A DNA stretch of 64,000 nt from Micromonospora pisi (GTDB taxonomy: Bacteria; Actinomycetota; Actinomycetes; Mycobacteriales; Micromonosporaceae), in NCBI RefSeq assembly GCF_003633685.1, contig NZ_RBKT01000001.1, positions 7,750,001 to 7,814,000 on the forward strand, in the 5' to 3' direction. Shown here in pieces: positions 44,870 through 55,074 of this stretch; within the stretch, counting starts at the first letter, position 1, and each line of letters begins with the position of its first letter. A program made the position numbers and the translations under genes. Under the pieces are notes generated by a model, which made no database searches, was not told the DNA's origin, and was given only the letters and a program-made list of their open reading frames with translations.

Positions 44870-45484
44870 TCAGTGCTGCCGGCGCCGCCTCCGGCGCACG
44901 ATCACCCAGCGGACGATCAACGTGAGCACCACGGCGGCGGCGAGCGCCACGCTCGCCTGGCCGAGGTAGTCCTGCGCCCGTTGCCACGACGCGCCGAGGG
45001 CGTACCCGATCAGGACCACCGCCGTCGCCCAGGTCACCCCGCCGATGACGTTGAACAGCAGAAACCGGGGGTACGGCATCCGGGTCATCCCGGCCAGCGC
45101 CGGCACCAGCGCCCGCAGCACCCCCACCCAACGGCCGAGCATGACGGCGGCCGGACCGTGCCGCTCGATGAACGTCTCCGCGCGCTGCCAGCGTTCCTCG
45201 CCGACCCACCGGCCGAGCCGGCTGCGCCGCAGCGGCATGCCGACCCGGCGGCCGATCTCGTACCCGACGCTGTCCCCGATGATGGCGCAGACCGCTGCCA
45301 CGATCACCAGCGCGGCGATGTTGGTCCGCCCGGTGGAGGCGAGCGCGCCGCCGAGCAGCAGTGCGGTCTCGCCGGGCAGGATCAGGCCGATGAAGGCCGC
45401 GCACTCCCCGAAGGCGAGCACTCCGACCAGGACCAGCAGTGGCCAGCCGGAGAGGCCGGAGAGGATGCCGGTGAACGTGTCCAC
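44870..45484 (-). CDS. DedA-family membrane protein
   Basis: About 204 residues from GTG 45484, the start that gives the normal DedA length; the frame is open to 45673 but the leader is Arg/Pro-rich and unlikely. Signature blocks are ALLLGGALASTGRTNIA, GDSVGYEIGRRVG and FIERHGPAAVMLGRWVGVLR, LVPALAGMTRMPYPRFL. Four to five membrane helices. DedA proteins are flippases or proton-linked transporters that maintain membrane lipids. Convergent with the pigment operon and separated from it by 44 bases. Confidence 0.85.
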   Translation of the reverse strand: MDTFTGILSGLSGWPLLVLVGVLAFGECAAFIGLILPGETALLLGGALASTGRTNIAALVIVAAVCAIIGDSVGYEIGRRVGMPLRRSRLGRWVGEERWQRAETFIERHGPAAVMLGRWVGVLRALVPALAGMTRMPYPRFLLFNVIGGVTWATAVVLIGYALGASWQRAQDYLGQASVALAAAVVLTLIVRWVIVRRRRRRQH

Positions 45485-45762
45485 CCGGAGTCCGATCAGC
45501 CGTCGCCGTACGGCGGGCGGGTCCGACCGCCGCCGGCCCGGCGCGACCGCGCTCCGACGGGTATCGGCATCTCGTCCCTCCGCCGGGTGGGTGAGGCCGC
45601 TGGCATCGCCGCGAGCCGGTGGCGGGTCTCTTCCTGCCACCAGGACCATCAGACCACTCGGTGCGGTCCGCACCAGGGGAAATCCCCAGCCTCGCAGTCT
45701 CGACCGCTGACCCGGTCGCTATTGCCGCGCCGGGGGTGGCAGTAGCGGCGCCGGGCGGGTCA

Positions 45763-45802
45763 CACCTCGGGCGGGGCCGACGTGGCTGCCCCGCCCGAGG
45801 TG
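45763..45802. terminator. 15-bp hairpin terminator
   Basis: CACCTCGGGCGGGGC pairs exactly with GCCCCGCCCGAGGTG across a 10-base loop, eight bases past the stop of the minus-strand gene at 45811-46533. Confidence 0.8.
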
Positions 45803-45810
45803 GAGGTCGG

Positions 45811-46533
45811 TCAGCTGACCTTGATGTCGCGGAGTTCCAGCGTGATCGGAATCCAGGACAGGTCCGGGGTCCGGTCCTCGGTGCGGGTGAGGATGTGCCG
45901 TTCGGTGGGGACCACGATCCCGCCGACGGACTCCTGCGCCCGGATGTAGTGGGCGACCGGCGTGCTCCCGTTGACGTCCGGCTGGTAGTCCATCCGGCGC
46001 AGGTGCCCGGCCGGGTCGAAGTAGTAGAGCTGGGTCTTGTTGTGGGTGTCGATCGAGTCGGGGAACGTGACGCTCAGGCCCCGCCAGGTCTCTCCGTTCT
46101 CCGTCCACGGCTCCACCTCGTACGCTTCCACGCCCGGCCAGCTGAAGATGTACGGCTCAACCAGGTAGTGCCAGGTGGCGTAGCTGCGGAAGTAGGCGAT
46201 CTGGGCGAGACTCCACTGGGTTTCCGGGGTGTAGCCGGCGAAGGTCCGGCGCGGGTCGTCGAGCGTCTCGATCACCCGGCCGTCCGCGTCGCTGACGGTC
46301 ACCCGGTTGGCCGCGCGGTCGAAGACGGTGGTGCGTCCGGTCGATTCCTGAACGTGCCGGATGTGCTCGTTCTGAAGGCTCGCCTCGACGGTCTCTGTGC
46401 CGACGAAGTCGGCGTGACCCTTGAACTCCCAGAACGGCCCACCGTAGGTGATTCGCGCGTTCAGGGTCGAAAGGCTCTTCCAGTGGTCCAGCCCACCGTT
46501 GGCCTTGAGTACGTGTTCCAGTAGCGCATCCAC
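45811..46533 (-). CDS. Unrecognised 240-residue protein, divergent from HxlR regulator
   Basis: A soluble, beta-rich 240-residue protein without a signal peptide. Segments such as HWKSLSTLNARITYGGPFWE, DGRVIETLDDPRRTFAGYTP and TQLYYFDPAGHLRRMDYQPD suggest a curved-sheet LolA/LppX-like fold used to hold a hydrophobic ligand, but no family can be named with confidence. ATG 46533 faces the HxlR gene across 67 bases holding palindromes, so it is probably the regulator's target. Followed by a strong terminator as a single-gene unit. Confidence 0.65.
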   Translation of the reverse strand: MDALLEHVLKANGGLDHWKSLSTLNARITYGGPFWEFKGHADFVGTETVEASLQNEHIRHVQESTGRTTVFDRAANRVTVSDADGRVIETLDDPRRTFAGYTPETQWSLAQIAYFRSYATWHYLVEPYIFSWPGVEAYEVEPWTENGETWRGLSVTFPDSIDTHNKTQLYYFDPAGHLRRMDYQPDVNGSTPVAHYIRAQESVGGIVVPTERHILTRTEDRTPDLSWIPITLELRDIKVS

Positions 46534-46571
46534 GATTCGCTCCTAATCTAGGACCAGTTAGTGCGACAGTA

Positions 46572-46585
46572 GCACCTGCTGGTGC
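46572..46585. promoter_or_regulatory. Palindrome in the HxlR promoter
   Basis: GCACC-tgct-GGTGC, a perfect inverted repeat 15 bases before the HxlR start. A second, looser repeat, CTAA-N11-TTAG, lies at about 46543-46561. One of these is likely the HxlR operator controlling both divergent genes. Confidence 0.5.
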
Positions 46586-46600
46586 GCGTACCATCGGGGT

Positions 46601-47248
46601 GTGGCGCAGAGAACGTATGACGACCCGTGCCGCATCGCGCTCACCATGGACCTGGTGGGGGAGCGGTGGGCGCTGCTGGTCGTCCGTGAGTTGATCTTCG
46701 GTCCGAAACGCTTCCGGGATCTGCGGGTCGGGCTGCCGAACGCGAGCCAGAACGTGCTCAGCCAGCGCCTGCGGGAGCTGGAGGAGAACGGCATCGTGCG
46801 CCGGGTCGAACTCGGCCCCCCGGCGAGCACCCACGTCTACGAACTTACCGAACGTGGGCGGCAACTGGAGCCGGTCCTGATCGCCCTGTCCCGCTGGGGA
46901 GCGCAGATCCCCTCGCCGCAGGACGCCGAGACGAGCACCGACGCGTTCATGCTCCTACTCAAGGCGCTTCACCTCCCGCCGGCCCGGGAGGTGCCGACGC
47001 TCGCCGTGCGCCTCGTCGTCGGTACGGACTCGTTCGACGTCGAGGTCTCGCCGACCTCGGTCGAGGTCACCCGGGGCGCCCACGCGCACGTACAGGCGAC
47101 CGCGCGCGCGGACGTACCGACGCTCTGGAAGCTGATCTCCACCGACCTGACCGTGGCGGCGGCCGTCGACGCGGGGACACTCGACGTCACCGGCGACCGG
47201 TCCGTGGCCCAGCGGTTCTTCACGTTCTTCGGCCTGCCACGGTCCTGA
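46601..47248 (+). CDS. HxlR-family transcriptional regulator with extra C-terminal domain
   Basis: A 215-residue regulator. Residues 1-110 are the HxlR winged helix: CRIALTMDLVGERWALLVVR, RFRDLRVGLPNASQNVLSQR and RGRQLEPVLIALSRWG. The usual HxlR protein ends there; the extra 95 residues (VRLVVGTDSFDVEVSPTSVE, then VAAAVDAGTLDVTGDRSVAQ) resemble a sterol-carrier-like ligand domain. GTG 46601 is the first start consistent with the domain. Divergent from an unrecognised gene, its probable target. Confidence 0.82.
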   Translation: MAQRTYDDPCRIALTMDLVGERWALLVVRELIFGPKRFRDLRVGLPNASQNVLSQRLRELEENGIVRRVELGPPASTHVYELTERGRQLEPVLIALSRWGAQIPSPQDAETSTDAFMLLLKALHLPPAREVPTLAVRLVVGTDSFDVEVSPTSVEVTRGAHAHVQATARADVPTLWKLISTDLTVAAAVDAGTLDVTGDRSVAQRFFTFFGLPRS

Positions 47249-47254
47249 TCCCGG

Positions 47255-48208
47255 TCAGAGGTCGAGTACCAGCCTCGGCCCCAGGGACCGGGAGACGCAG
47301 ATGAACATCGTGTCGTTGGCGGCCCGTTCCTGCTCGGTCAGCAGCGAGTCGCGGTGATCCGGTTCCCCGGCCAGTACCGTCGTCTCACAGGTGCCGCAGG
47401 TCCCCTCGGTACAGGAGAAGAGCACACTGACCCCCGCCGCCTCGATGGTCTCCAACACCGAGCGGTCCGGCGGCACGGTCAGCACCAGACCCGACGCCGC
47501 GAGTTCCACCTCGAAGGAGGCCTGCCGCACCGGCGCGCCCTGCTCCTTCGGGGCGAACCGTTCCACCCGCAGGGCACCCGGCCGACAGACCGCCTCCATC
47601 GCGAGCAGCAACGGCTCCGGGCCACAGCAGTAGACCAGGGTCGACGGGGCCAGATCCGCCATGATCCGGTCGAGGTCGAGCAGGCCGGTCTCGTCCTGCG
47701 GCCGGACCTCGACGCGGTCGCCGTACCGGGTGGTCAGTTCGTCGACGAAAGCCATCGAAGCCCGGGTCCGGCCGCCGTAGACGAGTCGCCACGGCGTCCC
47801 GGCCGCCTCGGCGGCAGCCAGCATCGGCACGATCGGGGTGACGCCGATGCCACCGGCGACAAAGAGATAAGACGGCGCCGATTCGAGCGCGAAGTGGTTG
47901 CGCGGCCCGCGCACCCGTACGGCCACGTCGACCGCCAGCCGGTCGTGCACGAACCGGGAACCGCCCCGCGACGCCGGCTCGAGCAGCACGCAGACCGACC
48001 ACCGCCGTAGGTCGGCCGGGTCGCCACAGAGCGAATACTGGCGGGTGACGCCGTCCTCCACGACCAGGTCGATGTGCGCGCCGGGCGCCCACGCCGGCAG
48101 CGGGCCGCCGTCGGGCCGGGCCAGCGTCAGGCGTACGACCCCGTCGGCGGCGCGTTCCCGTTCCCGGACGACCAGGTCGAGTTCCACCTCGTCGCCGCTG
48201 CCGCCCAT
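47255..48208 (-). CDS. Oxygenase reductase with FAD/NAD and C-terminal 2Fe-2S domain (VanB/PDR type)
   Basis: A 317-residue electron-transfer protein. Residues 8-105 bind flavin (RQYSLCGDP), 110-220 bind NAD(P)H (GGIGVTPIVPML, CCGPEPLL), and the C-terminal ferredoxin domain holds the 2Fe-2S ligands in SCTEGTCGTCETTVL and the distant FICVSRS. ATG 48208 has GGAGGAG five bases upstream. It is the last gene of a four-gene operon and should deliver electrons to the Rieske oxygenase encoded upstream. Confidence 0.9.
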   Translation of the reverse strand: MGGSGDEVELDLVVRERERAADGVVRLTLARPDGGPLPAWAPGAHIDLVVEDGVTRQYSLCGDPADLRRWSVCVLLEPASRGGSRFVHDRLAVDVAVRVRGPRNHFALESAPSYLFVAGGIGVTPIVPMLAAAEAAGTPWRLVYGGRTRASMAFVDELTTRYGDRVEVRPQDETGLLDLDRIMADLAPSTLVYCCGPEPLLLAMEAVCRPGALRVERFAPKEQGAPVRQASFEVELAASGLVLTVPPDRSVLETIEAAGVSVLFSCTEGTCGTCETTVLAGEPDHRDSLLTEQERAANDTMFICVSRSLGPRLVLDL

Positions 48209-48230
48209 GTCCGCTCCTCCTGGTGGTCCA

Positions 48231-48461
48231 TCACGCGGGGGTCCCGGCCAGCGACCGCCCCGGAGGAACCGGCCGACCAGCCGCGCCGTCCTCGTCGTCG
48301 TGCTGGTCCGGGTGGTTCAACAACCAGTCCCAGAGCTCGACCGGATCCTCGGCGTCCCGGGTCGCGCCGCACCAGCAGTGCCCGCGCAGCCGGTCCGAAC
48401 CCGGCAGCCAGACAATGCGGTAGATGCCGGTGCCGGTGAGCCTGGTCGGCTCGGTGGTCAT
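48231..48461 (-). CDS. Small Cys/Trp-containing protein between oxygenase and reductase genes
   Basis: A 76-residue protein whose ATG overlaps the Rieske oxygenase stop (ATGA). It contains CWCGATRDAEDPVELWDWLL followed by an acidic, Pro-rich tail. The two Cys and the HCWC core could bind metal, but no family is recognised. Coupled synthesis with the oxygenase suggests an accessory or assembly role in the same pathway. Confidence 0.6.
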   Translation of the reverse strand: MTTEPTRLTGTGIYRIVWLPGSDRLRGHCWCGATRDAEDPVELWDWLLNHPDQHDDEDGAAGRPVPPGRSLAGTPA

Positions 48462-49516
48462 CGCGCCGCTGCCCGCGCCGGTGGCGGGCTCGCCGCCGCC
48501 ATCCGCCGGAGAATCCGCCGGGCGGCCAGCCCACCAGTGTCGATGTTGATGCTGAGTTCCTGGTAGCCGTCCGGCTCGCTGGCGATGACCTGTTCGAGCT
48601 TGTTCAGGGCGGCGACATCCTGGAGCACCACCGTCCGGTTGCTCTGCTCCAGGAAGTCCGAGACATCCTGGTCGTCCAGGGCGAAATCGCGGGCGACCGC
48701 CCAGAAGTCGTGCGTGCTCGTCTCGGTCTCCGGTGTGATGGCGTAGACGACCTCGACGTGGAACGCGTGTGCGTCGGTGCCGTCCGCCTCCGGGTAGACC
48801 CCGACCGGGGCGATCCGGCTGTGCAGCAGGTAGAGGCAGGGCGGGTGGTACTCGATGTCCTGCCACCGTACGATCCGGCCCTCGATGCCGGTCGATCGGG
48901 AGTAGAACGGTGGGCACTCGGCGTCGTCCATGTGCCGGCTGACGTAGACGATGCCCCGATCCTCGTCGACCTCGGTGGTGATCGGGGTGTTCGCCACCTC
49001 CGGTGTGCCGATGTACCCGCCGTGCAGATAGGTCTCGTGTGACAGGTCGAGCAGGTTGTCGACCAGCAGGTCGTACCGGGCGGCCAACGGTTCCATCCCG
49101 TAGACGGTGGTGTAGCCCGCCATCCGCAGCCACGGTGCCCGGGGGATCAGCGACTCGTCGGCCAGCGCCCGCTCGCCGATCCAGACCCAGACGAAGGAGT
49201 CCTGCTCCTTCACCGGATACGCGCTCAACCTGGCCGTACGCGGGATCCGGGTCTGGCCCGGCACCGCCACACAGACCCCGTCCGCGCCGTACGTGAAACC
49301 GTGGTAGCCGCAGACCACCGTGTCACCGACCAGGTGGCTCGGCGGCTCGGAGAGCGGGAAGCGCCGGTGCACGCAGCGGTCGCTCGTCGCCACCACCGTC
49401 CCGGCCTCGGTCCGCCAGAGGAGGATCGACTCGCCGCAGACCGTACGGGAGAAGAGTTCCCGTCCGATCTCGGTGCCGTAGGCCGCGACGTACCACTGGT
49501 TCCTGACGAACTCCAT
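48458..49516 (-). CDS. Rieske non-heme iron oxygenase (VanA-like)
   Basis: A 352-residue oxygenase or demethylase subunit. Residues 45-70 hold the Rieske cluster ligands (CVHRRFPLSE, then VVCGYHGFTY); the mononuclear iron site is seen at LVDNLLDLSHETYLHGG, with two His and a later Asp. The layout matches VanA-type O-demethylases, which act on methoxylated aromatics. ATG 49516 has AAGGAGAC upstream. It is encoded with a binding protein and its own reductase, so the operon likely imports and oxidises an aromatic compound. Confidence 0.88.
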   Translation of the reverse strand: MEFVRNQWYVAAYGTEIGRELFSRTVCGESILLWRTEAGTVVATSDRCVHRRFPLSEPPSHLVGDTVVCGYHGFTYGADGVCVAVPGQTRIPRTARLSAYPVKEQDSFVWVWIGERALADESLIPRAPWLRMAGYTTVYGMEPLAARYDLLVDNLLDLSHETYLHGGYIGTPEVANTPITTEVDEDRGIVYVSRHMDDAECPPFYSRSTGIEGRIVRWQDIEYHPPCLYLLHSRIAPVGVYPEADGTDAHAFHVEVVYAITPETETSTHDFWAVARDFALDDQDVSDFLEQSNRTVVLQDVAALNKLEQVIASEPDGYQELSINIDTGGLAARRILRRMAAASPPPARAAAR

Positions 49517-49561
49517 CTCCGTCTCCTTCCCGTCGATGCCCGCCGGACCGCCGGCCCCGGA

Positions 49562-50524
49562 CTACTGGAAGAGTGCGCTCACCTGCGGCGGCTTGGTGAC
49601 CAGCCCGTCGCGCTCGGCCATGTCGGCGAGGGCCTGTACAGACTCACGGTTGACCTGTGTGGGGAAGGCGGGCAGCGTCAGGGTCGGGATGATCTCCGCC
49701 CCGATCGAGGTGTACGTGGAAAGCACCTGCCGGGTCTCGTCCGGGTGCGTCGCGGCGTATTCCTGCGACTTCACCATCGCCTCGGTGAACGCCTTGACCA
49801 GCTCCGGGTCGGACTTGATCAATTGGTCTGAGGTGAAGTAGGTCGCCACCGAGAGATTCGGGGTCGCCTCCGCGTAGGCCGAGGCGATGTCCCGGCCCTT
49901 CTGGTTGCGGGCGATCGTCAGGAAGGGCTCGACGACGAATGCGGCGTCCACCCGTCCGTTTGCCAGCGCGGCCGGCATTTCCGGGAAGGGCAGTTCGACG
50001 AACTTGACGCTGCGGGGGTCACCGCCGGCCTTGCGGACCGCCTCGCGTACGACCGTGTCGCTGATGTTGTTGAGGGTGTTGATGGCGACGGACTTTCCGG
50101 AGAGGTCCGTGCTGGACTTGATCGGGCTTCCGTCGGGAACCACCACGCCAGCGAAGTCCTTGCCGGGGGTTCCGGTGGATGAGGAACCCGGCGCGACGAT
50201 CTTCAGTGGCAGACCCCGGGTCTGCGCGAGCAACAACGAGGTGTTGTTGCTGAAGCCGAACTGGAACTGGCCGGACAGGACCGCCGGCACGATAGCAGCG
50301 CCACCCTGGGCCAGCTCCAGCTTCACCTCCAGCTTGCGTTCGCTGAAGAATCCTTTTTGGACGCCGAGGTAGATGGGGGCGACGTCGAGGATCGGGATGA
50401 CCCCGACGGTGATCTTCCTGGTCGCGTCGGCGCTCCGGCTGTCGGCGCTCTGACCGCCTCCGTCACCACAGGCGGTCAGCAGCAGCGCCGTGGACAACAG
50501 GAGGGCGAGCTTTCTGCGCATCAT
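49562..50524 (-). CDS. ABC transporter substrate-binding lipoprotein (NMT1/SsuA type), no transporter partners nearby
   Basis: A 320-residue lipoprotein with a lipobox (LLTAC) after a short signal. The mature part (ITVGVIPILDVAPIYLGVQK, FFSERKLEVKLELAQGG, IPAVLSGQFQFGFSNN-like) matches the NMT1/THI5-like and SsuA/TauA families that bind aromatic or sulfonate ligands. ATG 50524 is followed at once by a second ATG. No permease or ATPase gene is near, so it must use a remote transporter or act as a sensor. First gene of the Rieske operon. Confidence 0.85.
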   Translation of the reverse strand: MMRRKLALLLSTALLLTACGDGGGQSADSRSADATRKITVGVIPILDVAPIYLGVQKGFFSERKLEVKLELAQGGAAIVPAVLSGQFQFGFSNNTSLLLAQTRGLPLKIVAPGSSSTGTPGKDFAGVVVPDGSPIKSSTDLSGKSVAINTLNNISDTVVREAVRKAGGDPRSVKFVELPFPEMPAALANGRVDAAFVVEPFLTIARNQKGRDIASAYAEATPNLSVATYFTSDQLIKSDPELVKAFTEAMVKSQEYAATHPDETRQVLSTYTSIGAEIIPTLTLPAFPTQVNRESVQALADMAERDGLVTKPPQVSALFQ

Positions 50525-50737
50525 GGTGCTCCCGATCCGGCCGACGACGGTGGGACGTCCGGCCAACCCCGTGTGAATCGCGAAGGCGAATGCCACTATG
50601 GACCCTAGAGTCCGCCCGGTCGGCCGGTCAACAAATAGCCGATCGGCGATCGTCGTTGCCGGTGCGGTTGCCGGTTGCCGGTTGCCGGTGTCGGTGTCGG
50701 TGTCGAGCCAATGCTGTGCGTGGTACGACCCGGGTGG

Positions 50738-51346
50738 CTAGTCCTTGTCCTTCTCACAGGCCACGCCGTCGCCGTCCTTGTCCAGCTTGGTCGAGTAGCC
50801 CGGGTCGCCGACCCGCAACGGGGTCACACCCGCCTTGCGGGCCTGGCCGCAGTTCTTGTAGACGACCAGCGACTGGGTGGGCTGGGCTGTTGTCGGCGAC
50901 ACCGCGGGCTGCCCGGTGGGCGCGGTCCGGGGTGGAGTGGTGGTGGTGCGTGGACCGGGGTTGGTCTGGACAACCGGCCGGTCCTGCCGAGCCGGAGGTG
51001 TCGTCCCGGTCGGAGGTCGGGGGGTCGGAGGTGCCGGCGGCGGCGCCACCCGTACCGGGGCCGGTGACGCCCCGTCGGGTGCGAGCGCGGTGGTGGTCGG
51101 GCTCTGTCCGGCGAAGACGGCGCCCAGTGTCGCCGCGCTGATGCCCAGGGTCACCAGCAGTGCCAGGGCGAAGAGCCAGAAGCGTCGGCGGTTCGGGCTG
51201 CCGGGACGGGCGGGGACCTCGTGGGGCGAGGGCTCCGGCGGGCGGGGGACGGGCGACCGGTAGCGCGCGGCTGCCTGGTTGCCCCGTCGGTAGGCGACCG
51301 CTCGGGGCACCTGCCGCTGGTTGTCGAGGGGCGGCGGCTGGCTCAC
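50738..51346 (-). CDS. Membrane-anchored Excalibur calcium-binding domain protein
   Basis: A 202-residue type II membrane protein: a basic cytoplasmic N-terminus (1-55), one helix (FWLFALALLVTLGISAATLG), a long Pro/Thr-rich extracytoplasmic spacer, and a C-terminal Excalibur domain (VYKNCGQARKAGVTPLR, LDKDGDGVACE) with the calcium loop DxDxDG and two Cys for a disulfide. The spacer suggests reach through the cell wall. Function of such proteins is unknown. It is divergent from lon. Confidence 0.85.
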   Translation of the reverse strand: MSQPPPLDNQRQVPRAVAYRRGNQAAARYRSPVPRPPEPSPHEVPARPGSPNRRRFWLFALALLVTLGISAATLGAVFAGQSPTTTALAPDGASPAPVRVAPPPAPPTPRPPTGTTPPARQDRPVVQTNPGPRTTTTPPRTAPTGQPAVSPTTAQPTQSLVVYKNCGQARKAGVTPLRVGDPGYSTKLDKDGDGVACEKDKD

Positions 51347-51510
51347 ACGAGCAGGCTACAGGTGTGCAATGAAGCTGGCCGATACCGCCCAGGGGTGCGG
51401 GAAAGTGTGGGATCGATCCGGCCCCGCCGTGGCGACACCGGAGTGCCGGGTCACCGGAGGGTGGATCTGTGCCTTGCGTCACAGCCTGGAACACGGGACA
51501 CCATTTGTTA

Positions 51511-51531
51511 CTTGAGTCGTACAGGCTCAAC
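51511..51531 (+). promoter_or_regulatory. HspR-type HAIR operator upstream of lon
   Basis: CTTGAGT-N7-GCTCAAC, matching 12 of 14 fixed positions of the HAIR consensus CTTGAGT-N7-ACTCAAG; a further ACTCAA lies just downstream. HspR is known to repress lon with dnaK and clpB in Streptomyces. It lies 22 bases before the lon start, where a repressor would block transcription. Confidence 0.78.
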
Positions 51532-51552
51532 TCAAACGATGGCAGGTGTTCG

Positions 51553-53895
<2,343 letters not shown>

Positions 53896-53929
53896 CACCT
53901 GCGATCGCCCACGGTCCCAGGGCGATCCG

Positions 53930-53965
53930 AGCGGGGGCGCTCCACTTCGGTGGGGCGCCCCCGCT
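53930..53965. terminator. Strong intrinsic terminator of lon
   Basis: AGCGGGGGCGCTCCAC pairs with 53950-53965 (16 bp, one G-T wobble) around a TTCG tetraloop and is followed by TGTCTTT. It lies 34 bases after the lon stop. The rest of 53896-54129 has no gene. Confidence 0.9.
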
Positions 53966-54129
53966 GTCTTTGCGCCAGGATCCCGCCGGGCGAGTTCGTG
54001 GCCACCCTCGATGCCGCAGTCGAGGTGCTGGACGCGGAGTCCCCTGGCACCCGGTAACCGATCCCGCGCCTGTCTTCCCCTCGTGGCGAGGCACGGGTTG
54101 CCGTACGGGGGGATGGCACACTGCCGGTC

Positions 54130-54927
54130 ATGGGTGACGTACGGCTGATCCAGGACGGTGTCGACGCGGACGGTGGGGCGCCGACTCTGCTGTTGGTGCA
54201 CGGGCTCGGTGCGACTGGTGCGGTGTGGGATCGGTGGCGTCCGTACCTGGACGAACACTGGGCCGGCCGTTGGCTCGCACCGGATCTGCCCGGTCACGGC
54301 GCCGCAAAGCCGTTGCCCCGTTACACCTTCGGTGCCATGGCCGCCAGCCTCGCCGATCTGGTGGACCGGGACCGGCCGGTGGTGGTGCTCGGACATTCCC
54401 TCGGCGGGGTGCTCGGACTCGTTCTGGCCAGCGGCTGGTTCGGCGTACGGGTGCGGACCGCGATCGGGTTCGGCATCAAGGTGCACTGGACCGCCGACGA
54501 ACTGGCGAAGGCGGGCGCACTCGCCCGACGCCCGGTCACCTGGTTCGACTCCCGCGAGGCGTCGGCCGAACGTTACCTGCGGGTCTCTGGACTGGCCGGA
54601 CTGCTGCCGCCCGACGACCCGGCCGTGTCGACCGGAATCGTCGCCCAGGACGGGCGGTGGCGGCTGGCGATGGAGCCCGCGACCTTCGGCGTCGGGGAGC
54701 CCGATCTGCCCGGCCTGCTCGCCGCAGCCCGTGGCCGGGTGCTGCTGGCCCGGGGCGAGCACGACCCGATGGTCACCACCGACCAGTTGACCCACCTGTC
54801 GCCCTCGGCGGTCACCCTGCCCGGCCTCGGCCACAACGCCCACGTCGAGAACCCGTCCGTCGTGTCGGAACTGCTCACCCGGGCCCTACCCCTCGCCCGC
54901 GCCACCGGCCCCGCCGGTCGATCATGA
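54130..54927 (+). CDS. Alpha/beta-fold hydrolase
   Basis: A 265-residue hydrolase. The oxyanion region is LLLVHGLGATGAVWDRW, the nucleophile Ser is in VVLGHSLGGVLG, the Asp in ARGEHDPMV and the His in LPGLGHNAHVENP. ATG 54130 is the first start before the first strand. Closest in pattern to epoxide-hydrolase/esterase-like family members; the substrate cannot be told. Followed by two inverted repeats, the second a strong terminator. Confidence 0.85.
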   Translation: MGDVRLIQDGVDADGGAPTLLLVHGLGATGAVWDRWRPYLDEHWAGRWLAPDLPGHGAAKPLPRYTFGAMAASLADLVDRDRPVVVLGHSLGGVLGLVLASGWFGVRVRTAIGFGIKVHWTADELAKAGALARRPVTWFDSREASAERYLRVSGLAGLLPPDDPAVSTGIVAQDGRWRLAMEPATFGVGEPDLPGLLAAARGRVLLARGEHDPMVTTDQLTHLSPSAVTLPGLGHNAHVENPSVVSELLTRALPLARATGPAGRS

Positions 54928-54974
54928 AGTTGGCGCCCGTCCCGAGCGCTTCTGGCTGCGATAACTTCATGATC
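54920..54974. repeat. Inverted repeat GATCATGAAGTT
   Basis: GATCATGAAGTT (54920-54931) and its exact complement (54963-54974) flank 31 bases. The left arm overlaps the hydrolase stop. I recall this sequence as frequent in Micromonospora-type genomes, so it may be a dispersed intergenic repeat. Confidence 0.55.
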
Positions 54975-55007
54975 AACGGGTGCGGTGCTCGGGTATTCGG
55001 CGCGTGG

Positions 55008-55063
55008 GTGGGCCGGGTGTGGCCGGTGATCCCCCACGGGATCACCGGCCACACCCGGCCCAC
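55008..55063. terminator. Perfect 26-bp hairpin terminator
   Basis: Positions 55008-55033 pair without mismatch with 55038-55063; the loop is CCAC. The core of the arm is GGTGTGGCCGGTGATCCC. It separates the convergent hydrolase and secreted-protein genes and can terminate both. Confidence 0.88.
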
Positions 55064-55074
55064 GGACTGACTGG

